64,000 nucleotides of DNA from contig NZ_QPER01000001.1 in NCBI RefSeq assembly GCF_009455635.1, forward strand, positions 1,922,001 through 1,986,000, written 5' to 3'. The notes beneath the pieces are model-generated. The model did no database searches, was not told the origin of the DNA, and was given only the letters and a program-made list of their open reading frames with translations. Each line of letters begins with the position of its first letter. Position 1 is the first letter of the stretch. The stretch is from Paraburkholderia agricolaris (GTDB taxonomy: Bacteria; Pseudomonadota; Gammaproteobacteria; Burkholderiales; Burkholderiaceae). A program made the translations under genes and the position numbers. This document shows, piece by piece, positions 9,591 to 18,189 of this stretch.

Positions 9591-10517
9591 ATGACCGTCC
9601 ATCGCACCATTGAACTGATCGCGCCGTCCGGCTATCCGCACGATTCCGAGGTGCTGCATCGCGCGTTGCATCGCTTGCATGCGCAGGGGCATCGCGTTGA
9701 AGGTGAAGAGGCGACAAGGCGCCGCTACTTGCGATTCGGCGGTACCGACGGCGAGCGCGCCGCCGATCTGAACCGGCTGGCCGACCCCTCGCGGGCGTTG
9801 CCCGACATCGTGCTAGCCGTACGTGGTGGCTACGGCGCGGTGCGCATCCTGCACGGGCTCGACTACGAAGGGCTGCAGCGGCGGTTGACCGATCAGCCGG
9901 TCGCGCTGGTGGGGCATAGCGATTTCACCGCGGTGCAGCTTGCTTTGCTGGCGCGCGCCGGCGTGAAGACTTTCGGCGGCCCCATGCTATTGAGCGACTT
10001 CGGCGCGCCAGAGTTGAGTGAATTCACCATGCAGCACTTTTGGTCCGCGCTGACCGGCCCGACCATGACGGTAACGAGCAATGTGCCGCAAGCACAGGCC
10101 GCCGACGTCACCGGCATGCTGTGGGGGGGCAATCTGGCGGTGCTCACATCGCTGATCGGTACGCCCTATATGCCGCCGGTACAGGGCGGCATTCTGTTTG
10201 TAGAAGACGTTAACGAGCAGCCTTTCCGGCTCGAACGAATGCTTTATCAGTTGCACCTGTCGGGCATTCTCGCGCAGCAGCAGGCACTCGTACTCGGCGA
10301 CTTCTCCGGCAGCAAACAATACGATTACGACAATGGCTATGACCTGCACACGATGATCGAGCAGGTGAGGTCGGCGATTGGGATTCCGGTGATCACCGGT
10401 CTGCAGTTCGGCCATATTCCCAACATGCTGACGCTGCCGGTCGGCGCGGACGCGCACCTCGTTGCCAACGCGCACGGATTCAAACTGACCGTATCGGGTT
10501 ATCCGACCCTCGCGTGA
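9591..10517 (+). CDS. ldcA: Muramoyltetrapeptide (L,D-)carboxypeptidase
   Basis: This is a 308-residue S66 peptidase that removes the terminal D-Ala from cytoplasmic murein tetrapeptides during recycling. The serine-glutamate-histidine triad can be placed at S110 (VGHSDFTA), E205 (LFVEDVNEQPFR) and H275 (QFGHIPNM), with family-like spacing. No signal peptide is present, in keeping with cytoplasmic action. It is the last gene of the tadA run and has a terminator 20 bp after its stop. Confidence 0.93.
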   Translation: MTVHRTIELIAPSGYPHDSEVLHRALHRLHAQGHRVEGEEATRRRYLRFGGTDGERAADLNRLADPSRALPDIVLAVRGGYGAVRILHGLDYEGLQRRLTDQPVALVGHSDFTAVQLALLARAGVKTFGGPMLLSDFGAPELSEFTMQHFWSALTGPTMTVTSNVPQAQAADVTGMLWGGNLAVLTSLIGTPYMPPVQGGILFVEDVNEQPFRLERMLYQLHLSGILAQQQALVLGDFSGSKQYDYDNGYDLHTMIEQVRSAIGIPVITGLQFGHIPNMLTLPVGADAHLVANAHGFKLTVSGYPTLA

Positions 10518-10536
10518 CATAGCCTGAAGCGAGGAG

Positions 10537-10561
10537 GCGGGCGCTTGCCCGCTTTCTTTTT
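10537..10561 (+). terminator. Rho-independent terminator after ldcA
   Basis: GCGGGC (10537-10542) pairs with GCCCGC (10547-10552) over a four-base loop, followed by TTTCTTTTTC. Confidence 0.8.
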
Positions 10562-10635
10562 CGCATTGAAAACGCAACTAACGGTCTATTTGGGTACACG
10601 TCAACCAGCAGAGCCGATCCATGGAGGTCCTTCAC

Positions 10636-10647
10636 TTTGTTGACAAA
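10636..10647. promoter_or_regulatory. Second TTGTTGACAA palindrome upstream of the GntR gene
   Basis: TTTGT-TG-ACAAA at 10636-10647 shares the ten-base core TTGTTGACAA with the stronger palindrome at 10774-10793. It lies 145 bp (centre to centre) further from the GntR start. It is a candidate auxiliary operator for the same regulator (inference). Confidence 0.5.
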
Positions 10648-10773
10648 AATCGTCTTCAGTGGACGGCTGTCGGATAGATTAATTAAACTTGTAGCGAAAC
10701 GCAGTAGGGCCCGCGTAGCGGTTGCGCTGACTTTCAGCATCGCCGAGTCATCCAGATTGTCGAAATTAATAGC

Positions 10774-10810
10774 AAAAATTGTTGACAATTTTTATGTCCA
10801 TTCTAAGATA
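10774..10810 (+). promoter_or_regulatory. gntR promoter with overlapping 20-bp palindromic operator
   Basis: TTGACA at 10782-10787 and TAAGAT at 10804-10809 (16-bp spacing) form a good sigma70 promoter ahead of the GntR gene. The -35 box lies inside a perfect inverted repeat, AAAAATTGT-TG-ACAATTTTT (10774-10793). Palindromes of the TTGT-N2-ACAA type are typical GntR/FadR-family operators, so this looks like an autorepression site. Confidence 0.7.
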
Positions 10811-10833
10811 ACCAACATACCGAGACGAACATC

Positions 10834-11574
10834 ATGTCCGATACAGACTCAACTGCTGCCAATGGTTCGAAACCCGAAGCGATCGCTGAGCGTATTCGTG
10901 CCGCGATCCTCGAGCATCGGCTAGCACCTGGCGCCAAGTTGACAGAAGCTCAGTTATGCGAAGTATTCGGTGTGAAGCGCGGCCCGATCCGGCAGGCGCT
11001 CGCACAACTGGCGACCGATCACCTCGTCGACCTTGAACCGAATCGTGGTGCGTTCGTTGCGAGTCCGTCGCTGCAGGAGGTGCATGAGGTGTTCGAAATG
11101 CGCCGGATCATCGAGTTGGCTGTGGTTGAAAAGATTTGCGGCGGTCATGGTATGCGCCGTTTGAAGAGCATCGGCAGCATGATTGGCCGTGAACGCAAAG
11201 CGTTCGAAACACGCGATTTTCCGGCGTGGATCCGTCTGTCGGGCGAGTTTCATACAGAGCTTGCCGGACTCACGGGCAACACCGTGTTGTGCAACTGCCT
11301 GAACGGCCTGGTGGCGCGTTCCACGCTGATTTCCGCACTGTATGAGTCGCTCGGACGCAGTCCTTGCTCGTTCGAAGACCATGAAGCGATTCTCGCCGCG
11401 CTCGACGCGGGCAATGCCAAAGAGGCGGCGGCGCTGATGTCGCGCCATTTGCAAAGCGTCGAGTTGAAGATGCTGGAGCGCCCCGTACGCGGCGCAGCCG
11501 ATCTGCACGAAGTGTTCGGTGCACTTAACGGCGCACCGAAGGGAGCACTCAAGGCCAAGTCCGCGCCACGCTGA
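10834..11574 (+). CDS. GntR-family (FadR/FCD subfamily) transcriptional regulator
   Basis: This 246-residue regulator has an N-terminal winged helix (residues about 14-80; GAKLTEAQLCEVFGVKRGPI is the recognition region). A C-terminal all-helical FCD ligand domain follows, with candidate metal/ligand histidines in FHTELAG and SRHLQSVE. It heads the purine/hydantoin region, 338 bp before the NCS1 transporter. Its own promoter carries a matching palindrome, so it is probably autoregulated; cluster control is inferred. The ligand may be a purine breakdown product, which the sequence does not show. Confidence 0.9.
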   Translation: MSDTDSTAANGSKPEAIAERIRAAILEHRLAPGAKLTEAQLCEVFGVKRGPIRQALAQLATDHLVDLEPNRGAFVASPSLQEVHEVFEMRRIIELAVVEKICGGHGMRRLKSIGSMIGRERKAFETRDFPAWIRLSGEFHTELAGLTGNTVLCNCLNGLVARSTLISALYESLGRSPCSFEDHEAILAALDAGNAKEAAALMSRHLQSVELKMLERPVRGAADLHEVFGALNGAPKGALKAKSAPR

Positions 11575-11912
11575 GGCATGCGGCCGGTGCGCGCTCGTTG
11601 CTGGTGCGTGCCGCACTGAAGTGAACTGAACCGAATCAGGCGTTGCAAGGCGGCTCGGCGTGAGCGCTGCCGGCTTGCGCACGCGTGGCCGTCATGGGAT
11701 GGCGGTCTTCAAGTAGTAACGCATCGCCGGGAATCCGCGGCTACAAGCGGTGCGATAAGCACAAGTACATCACGTACGGAGACACCCGCGGCACCGTCAA
11801 CCAGTCGGCTCGAACTCCTTCTATCTCCTGACGGGGAAGAAGAGGGCGGCTGGCATGACCGGTGCAACGTCCTTCGATTTGCTATCGACGGTCCCTATCC
11901 CAAGGAGGAATC
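11575..11912. other. Intergenic region upstream of the NCS1 transporter
   Basis: These 338 bases hold no credible gene. There is no copy of the TTGTTGACAA operator seen upstream of gntR. A strong Shine-Dalgarno AAGGAGG at 11902-11908 serves the transporter start. Confidence 0.5.
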
Positions 11913-13388
11913 ATGGCTCAGTTCAGTGCAGCGCCCGGCAATCCCGCAATCCCCACCTACGCAGACGTGCCCAGCGATCCGCTGATACCCGCAGGCTACA
12001 GCGAGAGGCTATACAACGAAGACCTGGCGCCGTTGCGCCATCAAACCTGGGGTGCGTACAACATCTTCGCGTTCTGGATGTCGGATGTGCACAGTGTCGG
12101 CGGCTATGTGTTCGCGGGCAGTCTGTTTGCGCTTGGGCTGACGAGCTGGCAGGTGCTGATCGCACTGCTTGTCGGCATTACGATCGTGAATCTGCTCTGC
12201 AATCTGATTGCCAAACCGAGTCAGGCGAACGGCGTGCCTTATCCGGTTGCCTGCCGTGCTACGTTCGGCGTACTCGGCGCGAATATTCCTGCCGTGATTC
12301 GCGGCTTGATCGCAGTCGCATGGTATGGAATCCAAACTTATCTGGCTTCGAGCGCGCTGGTGATCGTGGTGCTGAAGTTCGTCCCGCAACTGTTGCCGTA
12401 CGCGGACGTGCATCACCACGGTTTCATGGGGCTCTCCACCTTGGGCTGGGCTGGTTTCATGTTGCTGTGGGTCTTGCAGGCGCTGGTGTTCTGGCATGGC
12501 ATGGAAACCATCAAGAAGTTTATCGACTTCGCCGGTCCGGCAGTCTACGTGGTGATGTTCGTTCTCGCCGGCTACATGGTGTATCGCGCAGGATGGCGAA
12601 ATATCGGCATCAACCTGGGTGGCGTTAAGTATCACGGTATGGAGGTTGTGCCGGTGATGATCACGGCGATCTCGCTGGTGGTGTCGTACTTCTCCGGACC
12701 GATGCTGAATTTCGGCGACTTTTCGCGCTACGGCAAGAGCTTTCGAAGTGTGAAGCGCGGCAACTTCTGGGGGTTGCCGGTCAACTTTCTCGCCTTTTCT
12801 CTGGTGACGGTGGTGACGACCGCAGCCACGCTGCCGGTGTTTGGTCAACTGATCACGGACCCGGTCGAAACGGTAGGCCGTATCGACTATCCGACCGCGG
12901 TGATTCTCGGTGCATTGACCTTCACGATAGCAACCATCGGCATCAACATCGTCGCTAACTTCGTGTCGCCGGCCTTCGACTTTTCGAATGTCGCACCGCG
13001 CCTGATCAGTTGGCGTGCAGGCGGCATGCTCGCCGCGGTGGCGTCGATCTTCATTACGCCGTGGAATCTGTTCAACAATCCGGCGGTGATTCACTACACG
13101 CTCGACATACTCGGCAGTTTCATCGGGCCTTTGTATGGCGTCCTGATCGTTGATTACTTCCTCGTGAAGCGTCAGAAGATCGTGCTCGACGATCTCTACT
13201 CGGTTTCCCCAGATGGCTCGTACTGGTACCGCAACGGTGTCAACTACCGCGCCGTGGCTGCCTTGCTGCCTGCGGCGCTCATCGCAGTGATCTGCGTGAT
13301 GGTGCCGACGCTCGACGGCATGGCCAATTTCTCGTGGTTCATCGGGGCGGCATTGGGTGCCGTGTTCTACCGCGTGCTTGCTCGTTGA
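11913..13388 (+). CDS. NCS1-family nucleobase/allantoin-hydantoin permease
   Basis: This is a 491-residue inner-membrane transporter of the nucleobase:cation symporter-1 family (uracil, cytosine, allantoin, hydantoin carriers). About twelve hydrophobic segments are visible. Family features include the early NEDLAPL motif followed by WGAYNIFAFWMSDVHS, and the FVSPAFDFSN segment around residue 350. The ATG at 11913 has AAGGAGG upstream. It is followed after 24 bp by the racemase. Gene context argues for allantoin, urate or a related hydantoin as substrate rather than cytosine (inference). Confidence 0.9.
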   Translation: MAQFSAAPGNPAIPTYADVPSDPLIPAGYSERLYNEDLAPLRHQTWGAYNIFAFWMSDVHSVGGYVFAGSLFALGLTSWQVLIALLVGITIVNLLCNLIAKPSQANGVPYPVACRATFGVLGANIPAVIRGLIAVAWYGIQTYLASSALVIVVLKFVPQLLPYADVHHHGFMGLSTLGWAGFMLLWVLQALVFWHGMETIKKFIDFAGPAVYVVMFVLAGYMVYRAGWRNIGINLGGVKYHGMEVVPVMITAISLVVSYFSGPMLNFGDFSRYGKSFRSVKRGNFWGLPVNFLAFSLVTVVTTAATLPVFGQLITDPVETVGRIDYPTAVILGALTFTIATIGINIVANFVSPAFDFSNVAPRLISWRAGGMLAAVASIFITPWNLFNNPAVIHYTLDILGSFIGPLYGVLIVDYFLVKRQKIVLDDLYSVSPDGSYWYRNGVNYRAVAALLPAALIAVICVMVPTLDGMANFSWFIGAALGAVFYRVLAR

Positions 13389-13412
13389 GCCAGCGCTGCA
13401 ACAGGAGTCGAT

Positions 13413-14279
13413 ATGCGCATCAAATTGATCAATCCAAATACGACGCAACGCATGACTGAAGCGATGGGCCGCTGCGCGCGGGAAGTCGCCGCGCCCGGCA
13501 CCGAAGTGATCGCGGTCAGTCCGACAATGGGGCCGCCGTCGATTGAAGGCTATTACGACGAAGCGCTCGCGACGCCCGGGTTGCTGGCCGAGGTGATTGC
13601 CGGCGAGCGCGAGGGTTGCGACGGGTACGTGATCGCCTGCTTCGGCGACCCGGGGTTGTACGCCGCCCGCGAGTTGGCGCGCGGGCCGGTGATCGGCATC
13701 GCCGAAGCGGCGATGCACGCCGCGAGCGTGCTGGCGCCGGGGTTTTCGGTGGTGACCACGCTGGCGCGCACCTGCGGGATGGCGTGGCATCTCGCCGAGC
13801 GCTACGGCATGAAACGCTTCTGCCGCAATGTGCGCGCCACCGACGTCGCCGTGCTGGACCTGGATAAACCGGGTTCGGCGGCGCGCCGCATCATCCTCGA
13901 CGAATGCCGGCGCGCGCTGGAGGAGGACGGCTCGGACGCGATCGTGCTCGGCTGCGCCGGCATGGCCGAATTGTGCGCGGAGATCGAGGATGCCCTCGGG
14001 GCACCGGTGATTGAAGGCGTGACGGCGGCGCTCAAATGGACGGAAGCGCTGGTCGCGCTGCGGCTGTCGACGGCCAAGCGTGGCGACTACGCCCGGCCGC
14101 TGGCCAAGCGTTATGACGGCGCGCTGGAAGCTTTCAGTCCGGCCGATGTGGACCCAAATCCCCGGCCGCGCCGCGATTCGGGTGCAAGAGTCGCGGAAAG
14201 CGCAAATGCGGCGGGTTTACTGCGGGTAAACACCACGGAAAGCCCGGTGGAGGCGGCTTTACACATACATCCAGTCTGA
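13413..14279 (+). CDS. Hydantoin/allantoin racemase (Asp/Glu racemase superfamily), C-terminally extended
   Basis: The 288-residue protein is a cofactor-independent racemase of the HyuE/HpxA type. The two catalytic cysteines are C76 (VIACFGDPG) and C181 (VLGCAGMAEL). The N-terminus IKLINPNTT is typical. Family members usually end near residue 240; here about 45 further residues, rich in Pro, Arg and Ala, follow KRYDGALEAF. Lying between a permease and puuE, it most likely interconverts allantoin enantiomers so that the stereospecific PuuE can use both (inference). A terminator follows. Confidence 0.88.
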   Translation: MRIKLINPNTTQRMTEAMGRCAREVAAPGTEVIAVSPTMGPPSIEGYYDEALATPGLLAEVIAGEREGCDGYVIACFGDPGLYAARELARGPVIGIAEAAMHAASVLAPGFSVVTTLARTCGMAWHLAERYGMKRFCRNVRATDVAVLDLDKPGSAARRIILDECRRALEEDGSDAIVLGCAGMAELCAEIEDALGAPVIEGVTAALKWTEALVALRLSTAKRGDYARPLAKRYDGALEAFSPADVDPNPRPRRDSGARVAESANAAGLLRVNTTESPVEAALHIHPV

Positions 14280-14291
14280 CACGCACTATCT

Positions 14292-14322
14292 GCCCGGGTG
14301 TATGGGCGCACCCGGGCGTTTT
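14292..14322 (+). terminator. Rho-independent terminator after the racemase gene
   Basis: GCCCGGGTG (14292-14300) and CACCCGGGC (14309-14317) form a perfect 9-bp stem followed by GTTTTC. It separates the gntR-transporter-racemase group from puuE. Confidence 0.8.
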
Positions 14323-14538
14323 CGCTACACTGGTCCCACTCGGCGCTGGTACCCCGACGCTATTTTGCTGCTGCTTCTGGTGCCGCTATTCAGGGTTGTT
14401 TCCGCCCGCGCCGGCATCCGTAACACGCAAATGCGCACAAACATTCGCAAACGCTTGCCGAACGCACGCAAACCCCACGTGCCTGTCACGTGAGTTCCCG
14501 GCGAATTTTACGTACCGTCATCACGCTTTCGTTAAACC

Positions 14539-15489
14539 ATGCCACTCGACTCGAACTATCCACGCGATCTGATCGGCTACGGCCGCCACCCGGTGCAGGC
14601 GAACTGGCCGGGTCGAGCGCGTGTCGCGGTGCAATTTGTCCTGAACTACGAAGAAGGCGGTGAAAACTGCGTGCTGCACGGCGACCCGGGCTCGGAGCAG
14701 TTTCTGTCGGAAATCGTTGGCGCGGCATCTTACCCGGCGCGTCACATGAGCATGGAGTCGATCTACGAATACGGTTCGCGCGCGGGCGTGTGGCGCATTC
14801 TGCGCGAATTCGAAAAGCGCGGCCTGCCGCTCACGGTGTTCGGCGTCGGCATGGCGATCGAACGGCATCCTGAACTCGCGCGCGCCTTCGTGGAACTCGG
14901 CCACGAAATTGCTTGCCACGGCTATCGCTGGATTCACTATCAGGACGTGTCGCCGGAGAAAGAAGCGGAGCACATGCGCCTCGGCATGGAAGCGATCGAA
15001 CGCATCACCGGCGAGCGCGCGCTCGGCTGGTACACCGGCCGGGACAGTCCCAACACGCATCGCCTGGTCGCTGAATACGGCGGCTTCCTGTATGACTCGG
15101 ATTACTACGGCGACGATCTGCCGTTCTGGATGGATGTCGAAGTGACGGGCGGCGCAAAGAGCCCGCAACTGATCGTGCCGTACACGCTCGACACCAACGA
15201 TATGCGCTTTGCAAGCCCGCAGGGCTTCAACACCGCGGACCATTTCTTCACGTACGTGCGCGACGCATTCGACGTGCTCTACGAAGAAGGCGACGAAGCA
15301 CCGAAAATGCTGTCGATCGGCATGCACTGCCGCCTGCTCGGCCGCCCGGGGCGCTTTCGCGCACTGCAACGTTTTCTCGATCATATCGAACAGCACGATC
15401 GCGTGTGGGTGACGCGTCGCGTCGATATCGCGCGGCACTGGCGCGAACATCACCCTTACCAACAAAACAACCGCGGGGCAGCGGCATGA
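14539..15489 (+). CDS. puuE: Allantoinase PuuE (polysaccharide deacetylase fold)
   Basis: This 316-residue enzyme hydrolyses (S)-allantoin to allantoate. It belongs to the polysaccharide-deacetylase-like PuuE family, not the metal-dependent AllB amidohydrolases. Diagnostic stretches are the N-terminal YPRDLIGYGRHP, VQFVLNYEEGGENC, and GHEIACHGYRWIHYQ with the conserved histidine. It is the first gene of puuE-uraD-alc-allA; uraD starts inside its stop codon. Confidence 0.95.
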   Translation: MPLDSNYPRDLIGYGRHPVQANWPGRARVAVQFVLNYEEGGENCVLHGDPGSEQFLSEIVGAASYPARHMSMESIYEYGSRAGVWRILREFEKRGLPLTVFGVGMAIERHPELARAFVELGHEIACHGYRWIHYQDVSPEKEAEHMRLGMEAIERITGERALGWYTGRDSPNTHRLVAEYGGFLYDSDYYGDDLPFWMDVEVTGGAKSPQLIVPYTLDTNDMRFASPQGFNTADHFFTYVRDAFDVLYEEGDEAPKMLSIGMHCRLLGRPGRFRALQRFLDHIEQHDRVWVTRRVDIARHWREHHPYQQNNRGAAA

Positions 15490-16007
15490 AGGCGATGCAA
15501 TACACACTGGACCAACTCAACAGCACCTCGACCGACGCGTTTGTCGCAGCGCTGTCGGGCATTTTCGAGCACTCGCCGTGGGTCGCGGAAATCGCCGCGC
15601 AACAACGGCCGTTTGCCAGCATCGACGAGCTGCATAGCAAGATGTCGAACATCGTCGAGACTGCCGGTGAAGAGAAGCAACTGGCCTTGATCAACGCCCA
15701 CCCGGAGTTGGCCGGCAAGGCCGCGGTGCGCGGCGAGTTGACGGCCGAATCCACACGTGAGCAGAGCGGGGCGGGTCTCGCCCAGTGTACGCAGGAAGAA
15801 TTCGACAGGCTGCTGGCGTTGAACAGCGCCTATCGTGAGAAGTTCGGCTTTCCGTTCATTCTCGCGGTGCGCGGTTACGACCGGCACGGCATCATCGCAA
15901 ACTTCGAGGCACGCGTGAACAACAGCCGCGCGGATGAATTGCGCGCGAGCCTCGATCAGATCTACCGTATCGCACGTTTCCGGCTCGACGACCTGATCGA
16001 CGCGTAA
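15486..16007 (+). CDS. uraD: OHCU decarboxylase
   Basis: This is a 173-residue 2-oxo-4-hydroxy-4-carboxy-5-ureidoimidazoline decarboxylase, which makes (S)-allantoin from the UraH product. The catalytic histidine is H72 in NAHPELAGKAA, and the FGFPFILAVRG strand near residue 122 is typical. Its ATG (15486) overlaps the puuE stop in an ATGA arrangement, so translational coupling is expected. The open frame extends upstream to 15405, but that part lies inside puuE. Confidence 0.95.
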   Translation: MKAMQYTLDQLNSTSTDAFVAALSGIFEHSPWVAEIAAQQRPFASIDELHSKMSNIVETAGEEKQLALINAHPELAGKAAVRGELTAESTREQSGAGLAQCTQEEFDRLLALNSAYREKFGFPFILAVRGYDRHGIIANFEARVNNSRADELRASLDQIYRIARFRLDDLIDA

Positions 16008-16080
16008 GGTTTAAGGCACGCGTCGCGGGCTTCGCGCCGAAACGTTTTTTCAGTACCAACAAACATTAAGGAAGACAAAG

Positions 16081-17094
16081 ATGGCACTCCCGATTCTCGA
16101 TCCCAACGCACCGGAATTCACGCGCCGCTATGTGAATCTGGCGGACCCGCGTCTGGGCGCGCAGGCCCTCGAGGCTAGCGACGATTTCTTCGCACCGAAG
16201 GAACGTATGCTGAATCCGGAGCCGGCCGTCTTCATTCCGGGCAAGTACGACGACAACGGCAAGTGGATGGACGGCTGGGAAACGCGCCGCAAGCGCGCCA
16301 ACGGTTACGACTGGTGCGTGGTCAAGCTCGCACGCCCCGGCGTGATCAAGGGTCTCGACCTCGACACCAGCCACTTCACGGGCAACTTCCCGCCGGCGGC
16401 TTCGGTTGAGGCGGCGCGAGTCGTGGACGGCGTGCCGAACCAGTCGACGCAATGGACCGAAATCGTCCCGTCGACCACGCTGCAAGGCAACAGCCATCAC
16501 TATCACGAAGTCGGCGACACGAACGCTTACACGCACCTGCGCGTGAACATTTACCCGGACGGCGGCATTGCGCGTCTGCGAGTGTATGGTCAACCGCAAG
16601 TCGATTGGGCGGGCGCAAGCCGCACGGAGCAGTTCGATCTGGCAGCGATGGAAAACGGCGCGTATCTGGTCGCGGCGAATAACCAGCACTTCGGCGCTGC
16701 ATCGACGATTCTGATGCCGGGCCGTGGCGTGAACATGGGCGACGGCTGGGAAACGCGCCGTCGCCGCGAGCCAGGCAACGACTGGGCGATCGTCGCACTG
16801 GCACAACCGGGCGTGATCAAGAAGATCGAAGTCGATACGGCTCACTTCAAGGGCAACTTTCCGGACCGTTGCTCGATCCAGGCTGCGTATGTGACAGGTG
16901 GCACGGATAGCTCGCTGATTACGCAAGCCATGTTCTGGCCGGTGCTGCTTGGCGAACAGAAGCTGAAGATGGACAACCAGCACTATTTCGAAAGCGAAAT
17001 CGCCGCACTGGGTCCGGTTACGCACGTGCGCTTCAACATCATTCCGGACGGCGGCGTCTCGCGTCTGCGTCTGTGGGGCACGCTCGCATCATGA
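16081..17094 (+). CDS. alc: Allantoicase
   Basis: This 337-residue enzyme hydrolyses allantoate to ureidoglycolate and urea. It is built from two similar allantoicase domains, residues about 20-170 and 195-335. Each carries a DGWETRRxR motif ([22 protein letters not shown]) and a TxHFxGNFP motif ([18 protein letters not shown]). It is 73 bp after uraD with AAGGAAG just before the ATG, and its stop overlaps the start of allA by four bases. Confidence 0.95.
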   Translation: MALPILDPNAPEFTRRYVNLADPRLGAQALEASDDFFAPKERMLNPEPAVFIPGKYDDNGKWMDGWETRRKRANGYDWCVVKLARPGVIKGLDLDTSHFTGNFPPAASVEAARVVDGVPNQSTQWTEIVPSTTLQGNSHHYHEVGDTNAYTHLRVNIYPDGGIARLRVYGQPQVDWAGASRTEQFDLAAMENGAYLVAANNQHFGAASTILMPGRGVNMGDGWETRRRREPGNDWAIVALAQPGVIKKIEVDTAHFKGNFPDRCSIQAAYVTGGTDSSLITQAMFWPVLLGEQKLKMDNQHYFESEIAALGPVTHVRFNIIPDGGVSRLRLWGTLAS

Positions 17095-17603
17095 AAACAC
17101 TGGCTATCGAACCCTTGACGAAGGAAGCGTTTGCCGCGTTCGGCGACGTGATCGAACTCGAAGGCGCGAAGCAGATTCCGATCAACCTCGGCACCACGAT
17201 CCGCTTTCACGATCTCGCGAAGGTGGACGTGACCGACGAGAACGGACGCACGCTGGTGAACCTGTTTCGCGGGCAGCCGCGCACGTTGCCGTTCGAGGTG
17301 AAGATGCTCGAGCGTCATCCGCTAGGCAGCCAGGCCTTCGTGCCGTTGAACGACAAACCGTATCTGGTGGTTGTGGCGCCGACGGGCGAACTGGATCCGA
17401 AGCAGATTCGCGCGTTCGTGACTAGCGGCTGGCAAGGCGTGAATTACGCGAAAGGTGTCTGGCACCATCCGCTGATCGCATTGGGCGACGTGAGCGACTT
17501 TATCGTCGTCGATCGTGGCGGCGATGGACTCAACCTGAACGAGCAGGATCTGGCCGAGTCGTTCTGGCTCACTGAAGATGCGTTGAGCGCGGTGAGCATT
17601 TGA
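17091..17603 (+). CDS. allA: Ureidoglycolate lyase
   Basis: The 170-residue cupin-fold enzyme cleaves (S)-ureidoglycolate to glyoxylate and urea. The start [20 protein letters not shown] and the central [10 protein letters not shown] with paired histidines are diagnostic. The ATG at 17091 overlaps the alc stop (ATGA). It ends the puuE operon and is followed by a strong terminator. Confidence 0.95.
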   Translation: MKTLAIEPLTKEAFAAFGDVIELEGAKQIPINLGTTIRFHDLAKVDVTDENGRTLVNLFRGQPRTLPFEVKMLERHPLGSQAFVPLNDKPYLVVVAPTGELDPKQIRAFVTSGWQGVNYAKGVWHHPLIALGDVSDFIVVDRGGDGLNLNEQDLAESFWLTEDALSAVSI

Positions 17604-17632
17604 GGTCGTTGCAGATAGAGCAGGTTGATTAT

Positions 17633-17666
17633 AAAAAAGCCCACAGTGCATGCTGTGGGCTTTTTT
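17633..17666. terminator. Bidirectional terminator after allA
   Basis: GCCCACAG (17639-17646) and CTGTGGGC (17653-17660) form a perfect stem around TGCATG, flanked by six A's before and six T's after. The whole 34 bases are palindromic, so it can act on both strands. Confidence 0.9.
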
Positions 17667-17702
17667 CATTTGTGGAAGGCGAGGGCGACGCCAGGTGATC
17701 TC

Positions 17703-18085
17703 TCAGCTACGCTTGCCTAAGAGCGGTGAGTGCCCGATCACTTCGCGCGCACGTTCCGCAGGCTCTGGCGCGGAGAATCCCGCGGCTTCGATTGCCGGTT
17801 TGAGCCCTTTGAATTGCAGGCTTTTCTCAGGCGACGCCGCGACGCCATGCCGTCGTCCCAGGCGTGGAGCATGTGTTTCGCGACGTTGTGCCACTGCGGT
17901 TCGTTGCGCGCCGCTTCAATTAGTTCGTGACCGACGGCGACCGCCGAATCGCACAACGCTTCGACCATCTGCGCGTATTGCCGTGGCGTGATCCCCATGC
18001 GGGTGTTGAAAAAACGTTCGAGCGTTTTGCCGGCCGCACATGTTTTCGACACCATAGGCTGGTAGCCCATTGCCATCGCTGACAA
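17703..18085 (-). pseudogene. Possible frameshifted small gene of unknown family
   Basis: Two overlapping reverse-strand frames look like halves of one protein. The first (from 18085) reads GKTLERFFNTRMGITPRQYA and AARNEPQWHNVAKHMLHAWDDG, then turns into low-quality Arg/Lys/Ser-rich sequence after about 17850. In another frame the sequence continues plausibly as KSLQFKGLKPAIEAAGF and AERAREVIGHSPLLG to a stop at 17703. This suggests a frameshift near 17840-17860. I do not recognise the family. Confidence 0.35.
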
Positions 18086-18106
18086 GCAACGCCAACCGCG
18101 TGGCCA

Positions 18107-18129
18107 ACAAAAAAGCGGGCTTCCCGCTT
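18107..18129 (-). terminator. Terminator of puuD (reverse strand)
   Basis: On the reverse strand CCCGCTT's complement AAGCGGG (18129-18123) pairs with CCCGCTT (18119-18113) across a 3-base loop and runs into a T tract (18112-18107). It lies 60 bp after the puuD stop. Confidence 0.8.
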
Positions 18130-18189
18130 ACGCGAAAACCCCGCTTCATACTGCTCTGCCAAACCGGGCAACGCGCCCGGCCAAGCTCA

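Noticed and set aside
12009..13790. Long reverse-strand open frame (593 codons) opposite the NCS1 transporter and racemase
   Set aside because: It is antisense to two clear genes and has the Arg/His/Gln-rich composition produced by GC-rich codon bias, with no domain.
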